9,326 bases of DNA, from positions 1-9,326 of the forward strand of contig BNWJ01000048.1 of the NCBI GenBank assembly GCA_025998735.1. The letters are read 5' to 3'. The translations under genes were made by a program, and so were the position numbers. The stretch comes from Alphaproteobacteria bacterium. Lineage in GTDB: Bacteria; Pseudomonadota; Alphaproteobacteria; UBA3830. Each line of letters opens with the position of its first letter. Within the stretch, counting starts at the first letter, position 1. This document shows, piece after piece, positions 1-5,999 of this stretch. The notes under the pieces are model-generated. The model did not search any database. It was not told the origin of the DNA and saw only the letters and a program-made list of their open reading frames with translations.

Positions 1-426
1 CAGATGGCCTAGAACTTTTTTGCTCACCGCTGAAAAAGCACTGAGAATCTTTGACTCACTTTTGTCTTGCGTTTTTGAGTCGCTTCCGCGCAAAACTTTA
101 CCGTCAAAGCAGATGTGATCAATTTCACTCTGATACTCTGATGTATCAGAAAAATATTTCATGAAAACTTGTTCCATATCGGAAAAATTAATGCGTGTAA
201 GGATCTTCCATACGCACGATATCGTGGGAGATCTTCTCCATTTGAGCTCAAAAACACTCACTAAGTTATCAAAATTACACTCCATGAAGCGTTGTATATC
301 GCTATATGTCTTCGCATTGCTCGCTATCGCAAAAATTGAAAATAATATGATCTGCCACAACTGATATTCCTTCCCGTTAGGCTTGCGATCATCTTTTACC
401 TCTTTTAACGCATCTATGATTTTCAT
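1..426 (-). mobile_element. ISAs1-family transposase, N-terminal part (runs off left edge)
   Basis: The minus strand is open for 142 codons from an ATG at 426 to the window edge with no stop. A GGAG lies 7 nt upstream of this ATG, and an in-frame stop excludes the next ATG upstream. The protein starts MKIIDALKEV and has the N-terminal layout of ISAs1/H-repeat transposases: an early 'DDRKPNGKEY' segment (residues 12-21), a hydrophobic helix, then FDGKVLRGS at 107-115. In this family the DGK..RGS motif carries the first catalytic Asp, here D108. The remaining catalytic residues and C-terminus would be outside the window. It acts on its own IS ends by cut-and-paste DDE chemistry. Whether the element is complete cannot be judged. 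Family assignment is from recognised motifs, not a search. Confidence 0.85.
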
Positions 427-492
427 CTCTACTCCATATATTAAAACTTAATTAATATTCGGAGATTTTATCTCAAAAATCAACCCATATTT

Positions 493-508
493 CTAGGAAA
501 AAGCCCTG
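493..508 (-). repeat. Probable terminal inverted repeat of the ISAs1-like element
   Basis: Read on the minus strand, the sequence about 80 nt upstream of the transposase start begins CAGGGCTTTTTCC (508 down to 496). ISAs1-family elements commonly begin with CAGGG, so 508 is the likely outer end. Any target duplication (8-10 bp in this family) would start at 509, gcaatcca. The partner end lies off the left edge, so neither repeat nor duplication can be confirmed. Confidence 0.5.
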
Positions 509-711
509 GCAATCCAGACTTCGAAGAAGAGAACGTGTGCGTTGAAAAAGAGGGAGGCGTACCAGCTATTTCCTATCCGGTACTGCATCACGAAGGCGTC
601 GTTGTAGACACGGCCATTTATCTCGGCTGCATCCTTCCAGGAGACAACTCGCGTTCTGAGTTCAGATTGTTTCGCCACTTGATGCACTTCGTTTCTGAAT
701 GGGCGTTTTAG
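509..711 (+). pseudogene. Truncated unrecognised ORF abutting the IS end
   Basis: Directly outside the probable IS end a plus-strand frame is open from about 512 to a TAG at 709-711. It has no start codon with a ribosome site, as expected if its 5' part was removed by the insertion. The conceptual peptide (NPDFEEENVCVEKEGG..., ending FRHLMHFVSEWAF) is acidic and protein-like; I do not recognise it. The opposite strand is also open: a 74-codon GTG-started frame from 717 down to 493 whose stop lies inside the IS end. I prefer the plus frame on composition, but the choice is weak. The last residues come from the 27-bp repeat described separately. Confidence 0.3.
679..705 (+). repeat. 27-bp direct repeat, copy A
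   Basis: The 27 bases at 679-705 occur again, identically and in the same orientation, at 2209-2235. The core is GCACTTCGTTTCTGAATGGG. The two copies bracket the ankyrin gene with its promoter and terminator. A perfect 27-nt match in a 9-kb window is far beyond chance. Read as protein in one plus frame, both copies give LMHFVSEWA. Related but degenerate sequences lie at 5893-5919 and 8575-8593 on the minus strand. Confidence 0.9.
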
Positions 712-748
712 GAGCACTTATGGAGAAATGTTATGAGAGAACTTTACC

Positions 749-782
749 GAGAAAAGAGTGACAGCAAATAAACCATCACTCT
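749..782 (-). terminator. Rho-independent terminator of the ankyrin gene
   Basis: On the minus strand, 32 nt past the ankyrin stop codon, AGAGTGA (782-776) pairs perfectly with TCACTCT (761-755) across a 14-nt loop. It is followed at once by TTTTCTC. The 7-bp stem plus U-rich tail in the right place supports termination of this gene. On the plus strand the same stem is followed by CTCTAATTTT, so it may work in both directions. Confidence 0.55.
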
Positions 783-813
783 CTCTAATTTTCCAAATAT
801 ATTTCAGGACAGA

Positions 814-2109
814 TTACTTCTTCCGAGATTTGAGGAGTTCGATAATTGCTTGCCTAGTTGTCTCTTCTGGAAATTGCCCTACCAACAGCTCTGCCAACTG
901 CAGCGGCGTTTGGCTTCTGCTGTCTATTGCATCTGCCTCAGCGTGATATGCCAGAAGAAGCTCAACAACATCGGCACGCTTGAAGTAAACGGCCAAATGC
1001 AATGGTGTTGCACCGTACCCATCATGCACAGTTACAGTGGCATCTTTGTCCAGGAGGAATTGGATGACATCTATACCACTATAAAAAATAGCACAATGCA
1101 ACGACGTGCTATGGTAACTATCTCTTGCGTCTACATTTACCCCTCTCTTAAAAAGAATTTGGACGATATTCATATTATTGTTCGCAATTGCCCAGTGCAA
1201 GAGGTTGGTATAGCCTTCAACATTAGCTCCTCTTTCCAGAAGAAGGTGTGCGATGTACATGTGCCCTTTCTCAATTGCCAACTGCAGCGGCGTTTTGCCG
1301 AAACATGGTGCATCTACATTCTTTATTTTTCCAAGGAGAAGTTTTACAACGCCTATATGGCCCCCTTCAACAGCAGCGTATAACGGTGTTTTATAGCAAT
1401 CGTCAGGAAGTTCGCTGAGATATTCTGCATCCGCCTCTTCCTCTACAATAGCGTCTGCATCTATAAGATGCTGAACAATGTCAGTATGTCCGTTTCTAGC
1501 AGCTACATACAATGGACTTACCCCATATTCATTTCCGTCATTTACATCAGCGTGAGCCCCGATAAGAAGGACAACGATTTCAATAATCCCACAGTCAGCT
1601 GCAACATACAAAGGCGTTCCCGAACCGTTAAGTATATCTGCAAGGGCGTTAGCTTTTATGAAAAGGTCTACGATTTTGAAACGCAAAGGCGTTTCAAAAT
1701 TGGTAAGTCCACGCACATCATCGGCAGCCTTTATGAGAGCGCCAGCCTTTATGAGAAGGTCTGCAATTCCAGGATATTGCTTATCAACCGCTAAACACAA
1801 ACGAGTATAACGTCCGACTCCTTCATGTACATCAGCGCCAGCCTTTATGAGAAGGGCTACAATTTCAGTGTGCCCACCCGCAACCGCCCAATACAAAGCT
1901 GTTTTTCCATCAACATCACTTAGGCCTAACATTGTCTTATCTCCCTTATCTCTCTTTTCTATCTCATCTAGGGCATGCTCAACATCATTAATACTCCCAC
2001 TCTTAACTGCCGCAATTAACGGCGTACAGAAACGTGCTCTTGCATCTTGATCCATAGCGCTCAACGACGCGATTGTCACCAATAACAGCGCACATATAGT
2101 TTTTTTCAT
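814..2109 (-). CDS. Secreted ankyrin-repeat protein
   Basis: A 431-residue protein starts at the ATG at 2109, with GGAG 7 nt upstream; an upstream in-frame start at 2154 would put 15 poor residues before a clean signal peptide. Residues 1-18 (MKKTICALLLVTIASLSA) look like a Sec signal, probably cut after SLSA. The rest is about 11-12 ankyrin repeats, recognisable from TPLxxA..G....V..LL.. units such as GKTALYWAVAGGHTEIVALL, GTPLYVAAD, TPLYAAVEGGH, KTPLQLAIEKGH and ATPLHLAV. The fourth repeat is degenerate. No enzymatic domain is visible. Ankyrin repeats bind proteins, and in host-associated alphaproteobacteria they are frequent effector candidates; export to periplasm or beyond is inferred from the signal. 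The gene has its own promoter and terminator and lies between 27-bp direct repeats, so it looks like an independent cassette. The target is unknown. Confidence 0.88.
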   Translation of the reverse strand: MKKTICALLLVTIASLSAMDQDARARFCTPLIAAVKSGSINDVEHALDEIEKRDKGDKTMLGLSDVDGKTALYWAVAGGHTEIVALLIKAGADVHEGVGRYTRLCLAVDKQYPGIADLLIKAGALIKAADDVRGLTNFETPLRFKIVDLFIKANALADILNGSGTPLYVAADCGIIEIVVLLIGAHADVNDGNEYGVSPLYVAARNGHTDIVQHLIDADAIVEEEADAEYLSELPDDCYKTPLYAAVEGGHIGVVKLLLGKIKNVDAPCFGKTPLQLAIEKGHMYIAHLLLERGANVEGYTNLLHWAIANNNMNIVQILFKRGVNVDARDSYHSTSLHCAIFYSGIDVIQFLLDKDATVTVHDGYGATPLHLAVYFKRADVVELLLAYHAEADAIDSRSQTPLQLAELLVGQFPEETTRQAIIELLKSRKK

Positions 2110-2138
2110 AACGCGACTCCATTTTAAAATACAATCAT

Positions 2139-2167
2139 AATATAATGTCACCATGGGCGATCGTCAA
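2139..2167 (-). promoter_or_regulatory. Sigma70-type promoter of the ankyrin gene
   Basis: On the minus strand TTGACG (2167-2162) is followed after 17 nt by TATATT (2144-2139), about 30 nt upstream of the ankyrin start. Hexamers and spacing are near consensus for the housekeeping sigma factor. Confidence 0.6.
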
Positions 2168-2208
2168 CAACTTTTTGCATTTTTATCGATTCTTTTTGCG
2201 AGAGCCCT

Positions 2209-2235
2209 TTGATGCACTTCGTTTCTGAATGGGCG
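2209..2235 (+). repeat. 27-bp direct repeat, copy B
   Basis: Identical to 679-705 and in the same orientation, 1503 bp further on. In this copy the plus frame continues past the repeat as LMHFVSEWAQFFERQPC and then a stop at 2254-2256. It lies between the divergent promoters of the ankyrin gene and the outer-membrane protein gene. Confidence 0.9.
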
Positions 2236-2276
2236 CAATTTTTCGAGAGGCAGCCCTGTTGAATCGATATATTCAG

Positions 2277-2305
2277 TTGCATTACCGTGAAAAATCGTGT
2301 AACTT
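2277..2305 (+). promoter_or_regulatory. Candidate promoter of the beta-barrel protein gene
   Basis: TTGCAT (2277-2282) and TAACTT (2300-2305) are separated by 17 nt and end 30 nt upstream of the ATG at 2336. The -35 is reasonable and the -10 is weak, so this is a candidate only. Confidence 0.35.
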
Positions 2306-2335
2306 TTTAGTGTATTTTGTTTTGTGGGGTTTGTT

Positions 2336-2995
2336 ATGAAAAAATTTATGATATCAACTGTAATTGTGGGTAGTTTTATATGTTTGGGTGTCAATGTTCG
2401 CGCAAATGACGCACCTGATGCAGAATACGAAGAAAATGATGCAACTTTATTTGATCGTTTGTATTTTGGTTTGGGAATCGGGCTTACATTTGATAAAGAT
2501 CGTGCCACATACAAAAATACCGGAGAGAATGGATCAGAGGAAGGTAATAGTTTCAATGGGAATCTGTATCTTGGCAAAGGCAAGGTTATGAACGGTGCCC
2601 CCGTATATTTAGGCGGAGAGTTAGGTCTTGGTTTTTCAAAAGCAAAAAGCAAAAAAATTCATCTCAATGGAGCTGAGGTGAAACTTAATCGCAGCGGGTT
2701 AACTCCTTCTGCTGGATTTAGGGTCGGTTATGTTAATGAAGGCATGCTATTTTTTACGAAAGTAGGGATATCTCACGTGAAGGTAAAAATAGAATGTCCA
2801 GAGACTCGCTTATCAGTTTCCAAACTTGCTCCTACAATCGGATTAGGTGCTGAAAAGATGATTGGCTCCAAATATTCCACGCGCTTGGATGTCGAATACA
2901 TCTTAAAAACTGATAGCTCTGACTCTTCATATAAACTAGAGAGAAAGGGGACGGTTGGTGCGAAAATCGCTATAATATATAATGCTGCTTTTTAA
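2336..2995 (+). CDS. Outer-membrane beta-barrel protein (porin/opacity-like)
   Basis: The 219-residue protein starts at the ATG at 2336, with GGGG 6 nt upstream; a GTG four codons earlier overlaps that ribosome site. Residues 1-23 form a signal peptide (MKKF..., hydrophobic core, VRA), with likely cleavage before NDAPDA. The mature part alternates hydrophobic and polar residues with many Gly/Tyr/Phe, in strands such as LYFGLGIGLTF (42-52), VYLGGELGLGF (90-100), PSAGFRVGYV (124-133) and TRLDVEYIL (182-190). It ends in Phe (IAIIYNAAF), the usual barrel-assembly signal. This fits the small surface barrels of the OMP_b-brl/opacity type, about 8 strands. Two cysteines occur, one in the signal peptide (C16) and one in the mature part (C154). 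Role could be adhesion, porin or structural; the sequence does not decide. It is transcribed divergently from the ankyrin gene. Confidence 0.85.
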   Translation: MKKFMISTVIVGSFICLGVNVRANDAPDAEYEENDATLFDRLYFGLGIGLTFDKDRATYKNTGENGSEEGNSFNGNLYLGKGKVMNGAPVYLGGELGLGFSKAKSKKIHLNGAEVKLNRSGLTPSAGFRVGYVNEGMLFFTKVGISHVKVKIECPETRLSVSKLAPTIGLGAEKMIGSKYSTRLDVEYILKTDSSDSSYKLERKGTVGAKIAIIYNAAF

Positions 2996-3003
2996 TGTGA
3001 ATT

Positions 3004-3050
3004 ATCCAGTGTTATTTATACACAAACAAGACAAGATGCTGGATTTCTTT
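3004..3050 (+). terminator. Weak candidate terminator after the beta-barrel gene
   Basis: ATCCAG (3004-3009) pairs with CTGGAT (3039-3044), extended by wobble pairs, with a long loop of about 20 nt, followed by TTCTTTTTCC. The T-rich tail is right but the loop is long, so this may simply be part of the repeat-like region that follows. Confidence 0.3.
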
Positions 3051-3128
3051 TTCCTGGAATCCCACGCCTCTTCGGGGCTACAACGCGAGTACCTCTGAAG
3101 TGGTTGCACCAATAGCCCAGGTCTGGCG
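3039..3128. repeat. Structured intergenic element, possible dispersed palindromic repeat
   Basis: This stretch between the beta-barrel gene and psd is packed with inverted repeats: GGATT/AATCC (3041-3045 with 3058-3062), a tight GCCTC-TTC-GGGGC hairpin (3066-3078), GGGCTACAAC (3075-3084) against GTTG (3103-3106) plus TAGCCC (3113-3118), and CCAG-GT-CTGG (3117-3126). Some are mutually exclusive. The minus strand is also open here for over 40 codons (RPGLLVQPLQRYSR..., PEEAWDSR...) without a supported start. Such features are typical of short dispersed repeats rather than of a gene, but only one copy is in this window. Confidence 0.35.
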
Positions 3129-3149
3129 ATAAGAATATAATCTTTGAAT

Positions 3150-3178
3150 TTGAATTATATTAAGAAACACAATATAAT
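3150..3178 (+). promoter_or_regulatory. Promoter of the psd-pssA cluster
   Basis: TTGAAT (3150-3155), 17 nt, then a perfect TATAAT (3173-3178), 32 nt before the psd start. The octamer AATATAAT occurs at 3134-3141 and 3171-3178, and its reverse complement ATTATATT at 3154-3161. Dyads therefore overlap both promoter boxes and could be an operator, or simply AT-rich sequence. Confidence 0.65.
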
Positions 3179-3210
3179 CTGGTCCGGTATATTAGACTGA
3201 GGAGTTTTTG

Positions 3211-3867
3211 ATGAATATCAGATTACCATTTGATCGCGATGTGTGGCGGTTCGTAGCACCTTTTGCGTTCGTTGCAATTCTACTGGGGCATGTGAGCACG
3301 AATCTCGGCTGGGGTGGGTTTATACTCACCGTGTGCTGTTTGCTATTTTTCAGAGATCCCGAAAGAGTGCATCCATCGAGAGAAGATATTGTTGTTAGTC
3401 CGGCCGATGGAACGGTATTAAAAATTATAGAGGGAAATGCTCCCACTGAGCTGGAGCTCGAAGGAAACTGGAAAAGAGTGAGCATTTTCATGAGCGTTTT
3501 CGATGTTCACATCAATAGAGCGCCGGTATCTGGAGTCGTTGAGAAAATTCTGTATATTCCGGGAAAATTTTTCAATGCTTCTATGGATAAGTCCAGTGAA
3601 TTCAACGAACGCCAAAGTACGTACATGAAGATGGCCGACGGTGCAACAGTCGTATTCGTTCAGATCGCCGGTCTAATAGCCAGAAGAATTCGCAGCGACA
3701 TTAGCGAAGGCCAGGATTTAAAAATGGGAGATCGAGTTGGACTCATAAGGTTTGGCAGTCGCGTCGACGTGTATTTTCCTAAAACTGCGGAAGTTCTCAT
3801 TGAAGAGGGGCAGATGATGGTGGCTGGCGAGACAATACTAGCCAATCTAAAACCAAAGAAGAAATAG
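3211..3867 (+). CDS. psd: Phosphatidylserine decarboxylase proenzyme, alphaproteobacterial short type
   Basis: The 218-residue protein starts at the ATG at 3211, with GAGGAG 6 nt upstream; the TTG just before it is not needed. It removes CO2 from phosphatidylserine to give phosphatidylethanolamine at the inner membrane. Hydrophobic segments span about 13-45. FFRDPER (46-52), SPADG (63-67), FMSVFDVHINRAPV (93-106) and RFGSRVD (180-186) are all diagnostic of the short alpha-type PSD. The Gly182-Ser183 pair is the self-cleavage site where Ser becomes the pyruvoyl group. Length matches the short (PSD-A) class of about 215-230 residues. It is first in a plus-strand cluster with pssA, the enzyme that supplies its substrate, and has a strong promoter directly upstream. 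Confidence 0.96.
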   Translation: MNIRLPFDRDVWRFVAPFAFVAILLGHVSTNLGWGGFILTVCCLLFFRDPERVHPSREDIVVSPADGTVLKIIEGNAPTELELEGNWKRVSIFMSVFDVHINRAPVSGVVEKILYIPGKFFNASMDKSSEFNERQSTYMKMADGATVVFVQIAGLIARRIRSDISEGQDLKMGDRVGLIRFGSRVDVYFPKTAEVLIEEGQMMVAGETILANLKPKKK

Positions 3868-3899
3868 ACATGTGTGTTTCTATTGTCACATGTAAAAAT

Positions 3900-3905
3900 G
3901 AGGGG
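3900..3905 (+). promoter_or_regulatory. Ribosome binding site fixing the pssA start
   Basis: GAGGGG 4 nt before the ATG at 3910. The in-frame GTG at 3874 and ATG at 3898 lack a comparable site, and PssA homologues need no longer N-terminus. Confidence 0.5.
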
Positions 3906-3909
3906 CGCT

Positions 3910-4704
3910 ATGGATATAATTGAAACGGAGATTTCTCCATCGAAAAAAAAGGTACCATTCACGAAGATTCTTCCGACAATTATAACGATTTCGGCTTTTT
4001 GTTTTGGCATGACCGCCATAAGATTTGCGTTGTGTGGCAGATGGGAGACGGCCGTAATGTGCATATTGGTGTCGGCGCTGCTGGATTCCTTTGATGGCAG
4101 AGTAGCAAGAATGCTGGGACAGTCGTCTCAATTTGGTGCCGAGCTTGATTCGCTGTCGGATTTGGTATGCTTTGGCGTGGCGCCGTCCATAATCCTGTTT
4201 CTGAGATCCATATGCGTCATGGAACATGCTGGATGGGGGATATGCATGTTTTTTACGGTCTGCTGTGCTCTGAGGCTCGCGAGATTCAATGCAATCCAAA
4301 TCCTAAACGAACCAAAACCCGAATGGCAGAAGAAGTATTTCTCGGGAATTCCGGCTCCCGCCGGCGCCATAATCGCTCTTTTCCCATTTATTTTGAGTTT
4401 TTCCACGGAGAGCGAGTACTTCTTGAGTGAAAAAATCGTTTCTTTTTTCCTTTTGTTTTCCGGTGTGCTCATGATAAGCACCATAAAGAGTATGTCCTCG
4501 AAAATGATAGAAATTAAAAATGGCATAGTATCTCCGGAGCTGTTGATTGTGTCTCTAGTCATAATTTGTCTCATAACGGAGTTGTGGCTTACATTAACAG
4601 TCTTGGTTTTCCTTTATATAGCGACTATTCCGTACGGCGCCTATAAGTATTCGAGGACCAAAAGGGAAGAGGGAGCTTCTGACGTTTTTAAGCAAGTTTC
4701 CTAG
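3910..4704 (+). CDS. pssA: CDP-diacylglycerol--serine O-phosphatidyltransferase
   Basis: The integral membrane enzyme joins CDP-diacylglycerol and L-serine to give phosphatidylserine and CMP. The 264-residue protein carries the full CDP-alcohol phosphatidyltransferase signature at 59-84: D59-x2-D62-G63-x2-A66-R67-x8-G76-x3-D80-x3-D84, the metal- and substrate-binding residues. RLARFN (122-127) and FSGIPAPAGA (144-153) are typical of the membrane-embedded PssA type rather than the E. coli phospholipase-D-like enzyme. About 7-8 membrane segments are visible, the last ones at about 157-240. The end is basic and hydrophilic. Psd lies 42 nt upstream, and the two together make a complete phosphatidylserine-to-phosphatidylethanolamine route. 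The downstream gene starts only 2 nt after the stop. Confidence 0.95.
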   Translation: MDIIETEISPSKKKVPFTKILPTIITISAFCFGMTAIRFALCGRWETAVMCILVSALLDSFDGRVARMLGQSSQFGAELDSLSDLVCFGVAPSIILFLRSICVMEHAGWGICMFFTVCCALRLARFNAIQILNEPKPEWQKKYFSGIPAPAGAIIALFPFILSFSTESEYFLSEKIVSFFLLFSGVLMISTIKSMSSKMIEIKNGIVSPELLIVSLVIICLITELWLTLTVLVFLYIATIPYGAYKYSRTKREEGASDVFKQVS

Positions 4705-4706
4705 AT

Positions 4707-5861
4707 ATGAAGAAATATATAGCTTTAGTTTTTCTGATATGTTTCGCAGGTATATTTTTTCTGAGAACTCATGACAAGTTCAATAACCAAGACCATCTGT
4801 ACTTGGAGCTTTCAAAGGTAAATTTCGGGCAATTTGATAGGGAGAAGATTTTATACATAGACGTTGGCATAGATTATATTCCATACGAATTAATTGAATT
4901 GTTTGAGGATATAACCGGCGTCCAAGTCATCGTCGATATTTTCGATTCAAATGAGATTCTGGAGGCGAAGCTACTGGCTGGCGGAGCAAAATACGATATA
5001 GTTTTTCCAACGGCGTGGCCGAATTTCTCACGCCAGCTAAAGGCGGGCATCTATCAGAAAATCGATAAAACACGATTGGATCGCGCAATATTCGATCCTG
5101 ATATTCTTGAAAGGCTGTCGGAACACGATGAAAAAAACGACTATTCGGTTCCCTATCAGTTTGGAATATCTGGAATAGGGATGGACGAGAGCATCATAGA
5201 CAGTCTGGTACCAAACGCTCCTAAAGATAGCTTGGCTATAATATTCGATCCGATTTATGCGCAGAAAATAAGCAAATATAGAATATCGTTATATGAATCT
5301 CCAAACGAATTATTTCCGGCTGTGCTTGCATATCTGGGGCTTAATCCGGAGACGGAAAACGAAGATGAGATACGCAAAGCATCGGAGCATCTGAGGAAAA
5401 TAAGGCGTTATATCTCGAAATTTACTGCATATGGTTTTGAGGATATCGCGTCCGGCAATGCGTGTGTGACGCTCAGCACGTCCGGCGACATCATGAAGGT
5501 GAAAGCCGATAATAAAAAACCAAACATAAAGTTCTTTCTGCCAAAAGAAGGAGCATCGCTTTGGGTGGACGTCGCTGCCATTCCCAACGGAGCTCGACAC
5601 ACTAAAAATGCTCATGCATTCATGAAGTTTTTGTTTCATCCAAAGATAATCGCCTACATTACCAACAAGACATCCCGCGCCAACGCGGTTATTGCGTCCA
5701 AAGAGTTTGTAGATACTGGTCTTATCGATAACATCTACATATATCCAAGCGCGGAAATGCGAAAGAAATGCTACATAGAAAAGCCTGTGGATCCAAAAAT
5801 CGAGTCCATGAAAACGCGTCTGCTGACGAAGATAAAATCCATGGGAAACAATGAAGATTGA
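4707..5861 (+). CDS. potD: Periplasmic spermidine/putrescine-binding protein (PotD/PotF family)
   Basis: The 384-residue solute-binding protein would deliver polyamines to a PotABC-type ABC transporter. Residues 1-19 are a hydrophobic signal or anchor (MKKYIALVFLICFAGIFFL) without a clear lipobox. The family pattern then follows in order: YIDVGIDYIPYELIELFED (50-68), DSNEILEAKLLAGGAKYDIV (80-99), YSVPYQFGISGIG (146-158), LYESPNELFPAVLAYLG (195-211), FLPKEGASLWVDVAAIP (277-293), FMKFLFHP (305-312) and the C-terminal RLLTKIKS. W286 and D288 correspond to the PotD binding pair Trp255/Asp257, and Y57 to Tyr37. The equivalent of PotD Trp34 is Gly (G54), so affinity or ligand may differ. It has no good ribosome site; the start lies 2 nt after pssA, suggesting translational coupling. 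The permease and ATPase genes are not in the window. Confidence 0.87.
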   Translation: MKKYIALVFLICFAGIFFLRTHDKFNNQDHLYLELSKVNFGQFDREKILYIDVGIDYIPYELIELFEDITGVQVIVDIFDSNEILEAKLLAGGAKYDIVFPTAWPNFSRQLKAGIYQKIDKTRLDRAIFDPDILERLSEHDEKNDYSVPYQFGISGIGMDESIIDSLVPNAPKDSLAIIFDPIYAQKISKYRISLYESPNELFPAVLAYLGLNPETENEDEIRKASEHLRKIRRYISKFTAYGFEDIASGNACVTLSTSGDIMKVKADNKKPNIKFFLPKEGASLWVDVAAIPNGARHTKNAHAFMKFLFHPKIIAYITNKTSRANAVIASKEFVDTGLIDNIYIYPSAEMRKKCYIEKPVDPKIESMKTRLLTKIKSMGNNED

Positions 5862-5880
5862 ACCTCTCTGTTTTTAGAAA

Positions 5881-5919
5881 TGTCCACAAAATCGGCCCAT
5901 TCAACACGGAAGTGTCCCC
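5881..5919 (-). repeat. Degenerate relative of the 27-bp repeat, copy C
   Basis: On the minus strand this reads ACACTTCCGTGTTGAATGGG followed by CCGATTTTGTGGACA. It aligns with the core of 679-705 (CACTTC.GT.T.TGAATGGGC.G.TTTT) with a few indels. The conceptual peptide is GHFRVEWADFVD, against MHFVSEWAQFF in copies A and B. It occupies the gap between the convergent potD-like and dehydrogenase genes (5862-5999), where no strong terminator was seen. Confidence 0.5.
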
Positions 5920-5999
5920 TTTTATAGCTTCTGCATTGCAAGTCAGAGTCCGTGTACCCATCAGATGACAACGAAGCAACAAACGCTCGCATCACAGTA

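Noticed and set aside
850..1794. Long plus-strand open frames opposite the ankyrin gene (850-1383 and 1468-1794)
   Set aside because: They are antisense to ankyrin repeats; their periodic residues mirror the repeat codons and they have no ribosome sites.
2164..2652. 162-codon minus-strand frame overlapping the beta-barrel gene
   Set aside because: The beta-barrel gene has a signal peptide, ribosome site and C-terminal Phe; the antisense frame has none of these.
3660..4574. Minus-strand frames of 134-148 codons opposite psd and pssA
   Set aside because: Both sense genes have full family motifs; these are shadows.
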